From Pedobacter aquatilis (lineage in GTDB: Bacteria; Bacteroidota; Bacteroidia; Sphingobacteriales; Sphingobacteriaceae), in the NCBI RefSeq assembly GCF_030409415.1, contig NZ_JAUFPW010000028.1:62001-126000 (forward strand): DNA of 64,000 bases. Reading direction: 5' to 3'. The translations under genes and the position numbers were made by a program. The notes under the pieces were generated by a model. That model was not told the DNA's origin. It saw nothing but the letters and a program-made list of their open reading frames with translations, and did not search any database. Shown in pieces: positions 58,790 through 64,000 of the stretch; positions within the stretch are counted from its first letter, which is position 1, and every line of letters begins with the position of its first letter.

Positions 58790-60445
58790 ATGAAAAAACA
58801 ATTACTATATTCTATTACCTTCATTGCTTTTGCTGCACTTATATCTTCTTGTGGAGGTAATAAAGGCGGCGTTTCAAGTAAAACAGGTATTCCTTATGCT
58901 GATAAAAACAACAAAACTTACGGTAGTTTTGCTGTTGCTACAAAGTACAAACGTGCACCCGGACCAGGTTTAATTCCCATTGAAGGTGGTGTTCTTGTTG
59001 TTGGCGGTAGTGCTATCGAAGTAGCCGGAGTAGAGCCAAACATTTACAACTATAAGAGACAAGTTACCGTACCATCTTTTTACATGGACGAAACAGAAGT
59101 TTCTAATACAGACTGGCTGGAATATTTACACTGGATCAGAACAAGTTATCCTGAAGATAGAGAATTTTATTACAATGAGCTTCCTGATACTTTAGTTTGG
59201 CGCCGTGCTTTATCTTACAATGAGCCTTACGTAGATAACTACTTAAGACATCCGGCTTACAGAGATTATCCTGTTGTTGGCGTAAGCTGGGAACAAGCCT
59301 CTCGTTTCTGCGAATGGAGAACTTCTCAGGCAAACGAATATATTCTTCGCCAAAAAGGTATTTTAACTGATTACAAAACACTAGCGCAAGGCAATAGCCC
59401 TGCGAGAGGGAATACAACTACGGCTGCTACTACTGCAAGACCAGACAAACCTTTCAATACTGATGCGTATCTAAATGGCCAGTATGACGATAAAGGTAAA
59501 AATGCGCCTAAGGATTACAATGCTAAAGCTGGTGCATCTGTTGGTGCTGCCGGTGGACGTGGTGGCAATGCAACACCAACAAGAAACGCAACATTGGAAG
59601 ATGGTGTGATTATGCAACCTTACCGTTTGCCAACTGAGGCAGAATGGGAATATGCAGCATTAGGTTTAATTGGTAATACTGAATATGAAAACATTAACCA
59701 AAATAAAATCTATCCTTGGAATGGTTTAGGTGTTAGTTCTGCAAGTAAAAAAACCAGAGGTTTGGTTCAAGCCAACTTTAAAAGAGCTCCTGGTGATTAT
59801 ATGGGCGTTGGTGGTTCGTTAAATGATAAGGCAGATTTAACTGCACCAGTTCTCTCTTATAATCCGAATGATTTTGGTTTATACAACATGGCTGGGAACG
59901 TTAATGAATGGGTCAACGACGTTTACCGTACAGGTACTTTCACTGATGCTGAAGCATTTAATCCTTATCGTGGTAACCAATTTCAGGATAAACAATTAGC
60001 AGATGCAGCTAATGGTAAAATTGCTTTGGACAAATATGGTAAACCAATTAAAGCAAATGCTTATTCTGGTAAAAAATTAACTTGGGCAGAGAAGCAAGCT
60101 TTGGCAAAAAGAGCTGATTCAATTGCTAAATCACCAGATCCAACATCAGCAGTAACAAGTTATCAAGCAGATGAGCGTGGATATCGCGATAGACAGAATA
60201 AACTTCTTAATGATGAAGGAATTTCATTGGTGAATGATAAATCCAGAGTTTACAAAGGCGGTTCTTGGAATGATATGGCTTACTGGTTAAATCCGGCAAC
60301 CCGTCGTTTCTTACAACAAGATGATGCTTCTGCAGAGGTTGGTTTCCGTTGTGCAATGACTATGCTTGGCGCACCTGAAATTAGTACGGCAGGTAAGCGG
60401 AACTTTAAGCAAGCAAAGCCAAAGCCATTTAATCCGAAAAGATAA
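58790..60445 (+). CDS. gldJ: Gliding motility/T9SS lipoprotein GldJ
   Basis: A 551-residue lipoprotein: the lipobox LISSC puts Cys21 as the anchor. The bulk is a formylglycine-generating-enzyme (SUMF1)-like domain with a low-complexity insertion around 205-265: FYMDETEVSNTDWLEYLHWI, YPVVGVSWEQASRFCEWRTSQ, PYRLPTEAEWEYAALG, FGLYNMAGNVNEWVNDVY and VYKGGSWNDMAYWLNPATRRF. Length and sequence fit GldJ, an outer-membrane partner of the type IX motor that is required for gliding and secretion, better than the shorter GldK. It diverges from the AsmA and porV genes and ends at a strong bidirectional terminator. Confidence 0.88.
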   Translation: MKKQLLYSITFIAFAALISSCGGNKGGVSSKTGIPYADKNNKTYGSFAVATKYKRAPGPGLIPIEGGVLVVGGSAIEVAGVEPNIYNYKRQVTVPSFYMDETEVSNTDWLEYLHWIRTSYPEDREFYYNELPDTLVWRRALSYNEPYVDNYLRHPAYRDYPVVGVSWEQASRFCEWRTSQANEYILRQKGILTDYKTLAQGNSPARGNTTTAATTARPDKPFNTDAYLNGQYDDKGKNAPKDYNAKAGASVGAAGGRGGNATPTRNATLEDGVIMQPYRLPTEAEWEYAALGLIGNTEYENINQNKIYPWNGLGVSSASKKTRGLVQANFKRAPGDYMGVGGSLNDKADLTAPVLSYNPNDFGLYNMAGNVNEWVNDVYRTGTFTDAEAFNPYRGNQFQDKQLADAANGKIALDKYGKPIKANAYSGKKLTWAEKQALAKRADSIAKSPDPTSAVTSYQADERGYRDRQNKLLNDEGISLVNDKSRVYKGGSWNDMAYWLNPATRRFLQQDDASAEVGFRCAMTMLGAPEISTAGKRNFKQAKPKPFNPKR

Positions 60446-60451
60446 TAAACG

Positions 60452-60480
60452 CAAAAAGCCCCGAAAATTTCGGGGCTTTT
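60452..60480. terminator. Bidirectional terminator between gldJ and the biotinyl carrier gene
   Basis: A 9-bp stem GCCCCGAAA (60457-60465) / TTTCGGGGC (60467-60475), extended by an A5 run before and T5 after, lies between the convergent genes ending at 60445 and 60497. Confidence 0.9.
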
Positions 60481-60496
60481 TATTTGAATAAGTTTT

Positions 60497-60997
60497 TTAT
60501 TTAAACTGAAGTAGAACTTGGTTCTTTTCTACCTTATCTCCCTTTATAATGGATAGCTTTTTTACAACCCCATCTGCTGGAGATTTAATAATATTTTCCA
60601 TTTTCATGGCTTCCAGAATCAAAAGATTATCTCCCTTTTTTACTTCAGTACCTTCTTCTACGATAATATCTAAAACTAAACCTGGCATTGGCGCCTTTAT
60701 TTCAGCAATTTTAGCCGATGCAATATTATCTAAACCAAGTTGCTTTAATAACTGATAAAATTTATCTTCCACTTTTAGTGTATAGTTATTTCCATTAACT
60801 TTTATAGTACAAGTCTTTTCAACTTTGTTAAAATCGATAACTTCAGTATTGAATGATTTGTTGTTTAAAATAATACTGGCTGTGTTAGGAGCTGTGGTAC
60901 TTAAATTTACATTTAATTTTGAACCATCTACAAAAAATTCGTTTGACTTTTCTTCAACGTCAAACTGAAAATTATCATTAACTTTTATTTTAAACAT
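60497..60997 (-). CDS. Biotin carboxyl carrier protein (BCCP-like subunit)
   Basis: A 166-residue protein with a C-terminal biotinyl domain: KAPMPGLVLDIIVEEGTEVKKGDNLLILEAMKMENIIKSP with the biotinylated Lys132 in AMKM. The N-terminal 90 residues are a variable beta-rich lead-in. This is the free carrier of a decarboxylase or acyl-CoA carboxylase (propionyl- or methylmalonyl-type), typical of Bacteroidota; no carboxylase or transferase subunit is next to it in the window. It ends at the terminator shared with gldJ; the DUF4159 gene stops two bases upstream of its start, so both are in one transcript. Confidence 0.9.
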   Translation of the reverse strand: MFKIKVNDNFQFDVEEKSNEFFVDGSKLNVNLSTTAPNTASIILNNKSFNTEVIDFNKVEKTCTIKVNGNNYTLKVEDKFYQLLKQLGLDNIASAKIAEIKAPMPGLVLDIIVEEGTEVKKGDNLLILEAMKMENIIKSPADGVVKKLSIIKGDKVEKNQVLLQFK

Positions 60998-60999
60998 AA

Positions 61000-61731
61000 T
61001 TATTGAGTTAAAGCATACTGAACTAAGTTAGCGCCCATCTTAAGAGCATTTGAACGAGTTTCCTGAGTGTCTTCCGGATAAGTACCAAAATCTTCCCACC
61101 CATTACCTAAATCGCACTCGAAAGTATAGTAACAAACAACTCTACCTTTATAGATTAGAGCAAAGCCTTGTGGTCTTTTGTTATCATGCTCATGGATTTT
61201 TGGCAAGCCATTTTGAAATTTGAACTTCTGATTGTAAATAGAGTGATTGGCAGGCAATTCGACAAAACTTAATTCTGGAAATACCTTTTTCATCTGCGGA
61301 CGAATAAATTTGTCCAAGCCATAATTATCATCTATATGAAGGAAACCACCACCAGTCAAATATTGTCTTAAGTTTTTGGCTTCCTGGTCGCTAAAAACAA
61401 CATTGCCGTGTCCAGTCATGTAAATGAAGGGAAAATTAAATAGTTCTTTACTTCCAACCTCCACAACACTTTCTTCTGCATAAAAGTTCGTTTTTAGATT
61501 CGAATTGCAGAATGCAATTAAATTCGGAAGTGCTGTTCTATCTGCATACCAATCGCCACCACCATTGTATTTTAATTTGGCCATGCGATATGAGGGAGGA
61601 AAACTAAAAGAACAAAGAGCAAAGATTAAAGAACAATGAAGTAGAAATGATAAGATAAACGAAATAGATTTCTTCTTTCTTAGTTTCTTGAAATCGTAAA
61701 TCGTAAATCGTAAATTGTAAATCAAACTCAT
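61000..61731 (-). CDS. DUF4159 domain protein
   Basis: A 243-residue protein. The DUF4159 core begins at about residue 50, MAKLKYNGGGDWYADRTALPNLI, and includes FPFIYMTGHGNVVFSDQEA, GGGFLHIDDNYGLDKFIRPQM and YTFECDLGNGWEDFGTYPEDTQ. It has a glutamine-amidotransferase-like fold but no evident catalytic Cys. Function unknown; neighbours often include aerotolerance/BatA-type genes. The first 49 residues (MSLIYNLRFTIYDFKKLRKKK, then a hydrophobic run ISFILSFLLHCSLIFALCSF) act as a signal peptide or anchor but are encoded by stuttering repeat DNA (61607-61723). The ATG overlaps the rsmE stop by four bases. An internal start at MAKLKY is possible. Confidence 0.8.
   Translation of the reverse strand: MSLIYNLRFTIYDFKKLRKKKSISFILSFLLHCSLIFALCSFSFPPSYRMAKLKYNGGGDWYADRTALPNLIAFCNSNLKTNFYAEESVVEVGSKELFNFPFIYMTGHGNVVFSDQEAKNLRQYLTGGGFLHIDDNYGLDKFIRPQMKKVFPELSFVELPANHSIYNQKFKFQNGLPKIHEHDNKRPQGFALIYKGRVVCYYTFECDLGNGWEDFGTYPEDTQETRSNALKMGANLVQYALTQ
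61691..61723. repeat. Short tandem repeat, 7-base unit AAATCGT
   Basis: AAATCGT AAATCGT AAATCGT AAATTGT AAATC: about 4.7 copies of a heptamer inside the 5' end of the DUF4159 gene. The 7-base period changes reading frame with each copy, so slippage would alter the frame of the N-terminus. Confidence 0.8.
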
Positions 61732-62432
61732 CTGTTTAGGTAATTGATTTCAAAACAGGCTGCAAGTGCTGCAGTTTCAGTTCTCAATCTGTTATTACCT
61801 AAAGTTAGTGGTTTAAAGTCTTTATTCAAAGCATCGTTGACCTCGTTAGGGGTAAAATCACCTTCCGGACCAATCAAAATTAAATATTTTTGAAATGGTC
61901 TCACTAAATCTGAAATATATTTTTTTTCCAGATTATCAATGCAATGTGCTATAAGCTTATCGCCTTCAAATCGCTGTTTCATCAAACCATCAAAAGAAAT
62001 GGCTTCATTCAATTTTGGATGATAAGCTTTAATAGATTGCTTAACTGCAGATGTTATAACCTTATTTAATCGATCCGCTTTAACAACCCTTCGTTCAGAT
62101 CTATCTGTTATGATTGGCGTAATTTCATCAATACCCAGTTCCGTAGCTTTTTCAAGAAACCATTCCAGCCTATCAATGTTTTTAGTTGGTGCAACCGCAA
62201 TATGGAGGTAGTGATTTCTTTTTCCATATTCGGTTTCTGCTTTAATAACTTTAAGCGTAACCCGTTTTGGATTGTCAGAAGTAATCTCGGCCGTGTAAAA
62301 TCCACCAATGCCATCAACCAAATAAACCAATGCGCCAATAGGTAAACGTAAAACCCTTGCACAATGCTTACTTTCTTCTTCGTTAAGCGTATAAAATGAA
62401 TCGGTTATATCTGGAGTATAAAAAATATTCAT
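61728..62432 (-). CDS. rsmE: 16S rRNA (uracil-1498-N3)-methyltransferase
   Basis: RsmE is the SPOUT-fold methyltransferase that makes m3U1498 in 16S rRNA. The 234-residue protein has the N-terminal PUA-like part (EESKHCARVLRLPIGALVYLVDGIGG), VAPTKNIDRLEWFLEKATELGIDEITPIITDRSERR, and the C-terminal trefoil knot YLILIGPEGDFTPNEVNDALNKDF and PLTLGNNRLRTETAALAA. All family features are present. The stop overlaps the DUF4159 start (four bases), and the CorC-type gene ends eight bases upstream of its start. Confidence 0.95.
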   Translation of the reverse strand: MNIFYTPDITDSFYTLNEEESKHCARVLRLPIGALVYLVDGIGGFYTAEITSDNPKRVTLKVIKAETEYGKRNHYLHIAVAPTKNIDRLEWFLEKATELGIDEITPIITDRSERRVVKADRLNKVITSAVKQSIKAYHPKLNEAISFDGLMKQRFEGDKLIAHCIDNLEKKYISDLVRPFQKYLILIGPEGDFTPNEVNDALNKDFKPLTLGNNRLRTETAALAACFEINYLNR

Positions 62433-62440
62433 AGTTGAAA

Positions 62441-63868
62441 TTAGTGATTATCAACCATATCTTCTTTATTAAGGACTAATTCTAATTTAACGGTTTCGAT
62501 ATTTTGCTCTGTTTTTTTAAGGATGGTAAACAGATAACCGTAGGATTCATTACTTTCTCCCACTTCAGGAATTCGCTCGAAAACGTGAGAGACCAATCCT
62601 CCGATTGTATCGAAATCTTCATCCTCTGGCAAATCATGCGGCAGATGTTCATTTACATCATAAACCGTTGCAAAAGCATTTACAATAAATTCATTATCAG
62701 ATACCCGCTCAACCAAAGGTTTTTCCTCATCATATTCATCTTGAATTTCTCCCACGAGCTCTTCAACAATATCTTCGAGTGTTACCATTCCGGCAGTACC
62801 ACCAAATTCATCTAAAACAATGGCAATTTGAATGCGGTTGCTTTGCAGCTCACTCATCAAATCGTTAATTTTTTTTGTTTCTGTAACGAAATAAGGTTTA
62901 CGGATAATATCGCTTAATGTCCAATGTTGATTACCAGCTGCAACTAAAGGCAATATATCCTTGGCATGAATGATACCAACAATTTTGTCCATGATTTCAT
63001 CATAAACAGGTAAACGGGAATAGCCTTCCTTTATAACTTTATCAATAACATCTTCTTTAGTAGAGGATAATTCAATACCCGAAATTTTGGTTCTCGGAAC
63101 CATAATGTTTTTTACAACACGCTCATTAAAATCAAAAACGTTTTTAATAAGCTCATGTTCATTATTGTCTAAAGCACCGCTTTCTTTACCCTGGTCGAGT
63201 AAATACTGTAATTCTTCTGTACTGTGTAAAGATTCATGTCCGGCAGAAGTATCAATACCGAATGGTTTTAATATAATGGCGGCAAGGCTATTTAAAGTCC
63301 AGATAAATGGTTTAAATACAACATAGAAAATCTGAAGTGGAACCGACACAAAAAGTGTTGTTGCAACAGGTCTTTGAATTGCAAACGATTTAGGCGCTAA
63401 TTCGCCAAAAACGATGTGCATAATGGTAATAAGTGAGAAAGCTACAATTGTTGAAGCCGTATGGATTGTTGCATCACTAAATCCCCATCCTAAACTATCG
63501 AAAAGATTTTTGAAAATGGTATGCATAACGCCTTCACCAACCCAACCTAAACCAAGCGATGCAAGCGTTATACCTAATTGTGTTGCTGCTAAATAACCAT
63601 CCAAATTATGAATGATTGTTTTAGCCATTTTGCCAACTCGACTGCCCGATTTTGCTTTTATTTCGATTTGTGATGCCCGAACTTTAACGATTGCAAACTC
63701 TGCAGCAACGAAAAATCCATTTAAAAGCACCAAAAATAGAGCAAAAAATAACCGCCATCCCACTGATGAAGTATCAGTTTCCTGTAAGGCAACCATCGCC
63801 AAATTTGAGGATGGTAGGATTGCGTTTAACTTTAAATTTAAAAACAAACAGACCGTGGGTAAATCCAT
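62441..63868 (-). CDS. CNNM/CorC-type hemolysin family membrane protein
   Basis: A 475-residue protein of the HlyC/CorC (CNNM, DUF21) family: four hydrophobic segments in the DUF21 domain (LFFALFLVLLNGFFVAAEFAIVKVRASQIE at about 39-68, then GYLAATQLGITLASLGLGWVGE and GELAPKSFAIQRP), a CBS-domain pair (about 225-345; VPRTKISGIELSSTKEDVIDKV and IAIVLDEFGGTAGMVTLEDIVEELVGEI), and a C-terminal CorC_HlyC domain. It probably exports or regulates Mg2+ or other divalent cations. The first 24 residues before MVALQE are unusual, so Met25 may be the real start. The 63868 start overlaps the previous gene's stop (TAATG). Confidence 0.88.
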   Translation of the reverse strand: MDLPTVCLFLNLKLNAILPSSNLAMVALQETDTSSVGWRLFFALFLVLLNGFFVAAEFAIVKVRASQIEIKAKSGSRVGKMAKTIIHNLDGYLAATQLGITLASLGLGWVGEGVMHTIFKNLFDSLGWGFSDATIHTASTIVAFSLITIMHIVFGELAPKSFAIQRPVATTLFVSVPLQIFYVVFKPFIWTLNSLAAIILKPFGIDTSAGHESLHSTEELQYLLDQGKESGALDNNEHELIKNVFDFNERVVKNIMVPRTKISGIELSSTKEDVIDKVIKEGYSRLPVYDEIMDKIVGIIHAKDILPLVAAGNQHWTLSDIIRKPYFVTETKKINDLMSELQSNRIQIAIVLDEFGGTAGMVTLEDIVEELVGEIQDEYDEEKPLVERVSDNEFIVNAFATVYDVNEHLPHDLPEDEDFDTIGGLVSHVFERIPEVGESNESYGYLFTILKKTEQNIETVKLELVLNKEDMVDNH

Positions 63869-64000
63869 TAAGCTAATTCTCTAAATGTTGTGTTGTATAG
63901 TTCTATACTTTCTCTAATCACTTTGTGTGCATAACGTACGCCAAGTAAGTGCTCAATCGTTACATTTTTTTCTTCTAATGCTTTGTAATCCTGGAAGAAA
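63868..64000 (-). CDS. ppa: Inorganic pyrophosphatase, C-terminal fragment
   Basis: The gene enters from the right edge and ends at TAA 63868-63870. The visible 43 residues contain FFQDYKALEEKNVTIEHLLG followed by YAHKVIRESIELYNTTFRELA, which matches the C-terminal helices of Bacteroidota soluble (family I) inorganic pyrophosphatase, where FFxDYK(x)LE near the end is conserved. The metal-binding core is outside the window, so the call depends on this tail. The stop overlaps the ATG of the CorC-type gene in a TAATG junction. Confidence 0.65.
   Translation of the reverse strand, partial: FFQDYKALEEKNVTIEHLLGVRYAHKVIRESIELYNTTFRELA

Noticed and set aside
1..64000. tRNA genes, rRNA, CRISPR arrays and intact insertion sequences
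   Set aside because: I looked for a TTCGAAT-type T-loop in gaps, evenly spaced direct repeats and transposase motifs and found none; the repeats present are irregular or palindromic.

Overview
The window looks like a chromosomal stretch from a member of the Bacteroidota close to Pedobacter or other Sphingobacteriaceae. The evidence is an AT-rich sequence, family members typical of that phylum (PorV, GldJ, and DUF2480, DUF3108, DUF3109, DUF4159, DUF4834, DUF6427 and DUF6702 proteins), promoters of the TTTG-N19-TANNTTTG type, frequent TAATG gene junctions and TTG start codons. No rRNA, tRNA, CRISPR array, intact transposase or integrase was seen. The window is mostly core genome, with a decayed patch near the left end and many small intergenic repeats.

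Left part (1-23 kb). The dTDP-rhamnose genes rfbB-rfbC-rfbD (the last cut by the edge) are followed by about 1.3 kb of decayed DNA holding a broken XRE/S24 repressor gene. Then comes a long leftward series: DUF3108/DUF3109, DUF2480, a membrane-anchored PpiD/SurA-type peptidyl-prolyl isomerase, lptC with an outer-membrane protein and coaX, DUF6427, a glycosyltransferase and an LpxH-like phosphatase. Next are a previously untracked 31-residue membrane peptide, a large YfhO-like membrane protein, a GbsR/MarR regulator, DUF4834, YwbE, uvrB, an M1 aminopeptidase and a HupE/UreJ protein. Much of this serves the envelope: LPS export and assembly, outer-membrane protein folding and glycan transfer.

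Middle (23-45 kb). A rightward operon holds a polysaccharide-deacetylase-like protein lacking recognisable catalytic motifs, upp, a YjjG-type nucleotidase, a DinB-like protein, a flippase and two methyltransferases. It leads into a loose glycan region with three glycosyltransferases, a GH29 fucosidase, another methyltransferase and a tricorn-like S41 protease. A DJ-1/PfpI protein, a beta-lactamase-fold hydrolase, an LpxL-type acyltransferase, typA and a retropepsin-like protein follow.

Right part (45-64 kb). The most interesting unit is at 46.4-51.5 kb: an esterase, an ATP-grasp ligase, a GCS2/YbdK-type carboxylate-amine ligase, a class-I glutamine amidotransferase and a second, probably permuted ATP-grasp protein, all on one strand and tightly spaced, with another esterase divergent. 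This looks like a cassette for building a small amide-linked or peptide-like metabolite of unknown structure. After it come a 52-residue FeoB-associated Cys-rich protein, a Crp/Fnr regulator, YceI, pirin, ispF, the type IX secretion genes porV and gldJ (with an AsmA protein and no porU between them), a biotinyl carrier protein, DUF4159, rsmE, a CorC/CNNM transporter and the end of an inorganic pyrophosphatase gene.

Intergenic DNA carries several repeat types: long palindromes like REP elements, a two-copy element of about 160-190 bp, and families of stuttering short AT-rich words. Rho-independent terminators are clear at many operon ends. Three genes appear to be transcribed from promoters so close to the start codon that their mRNAs would be leaderless.
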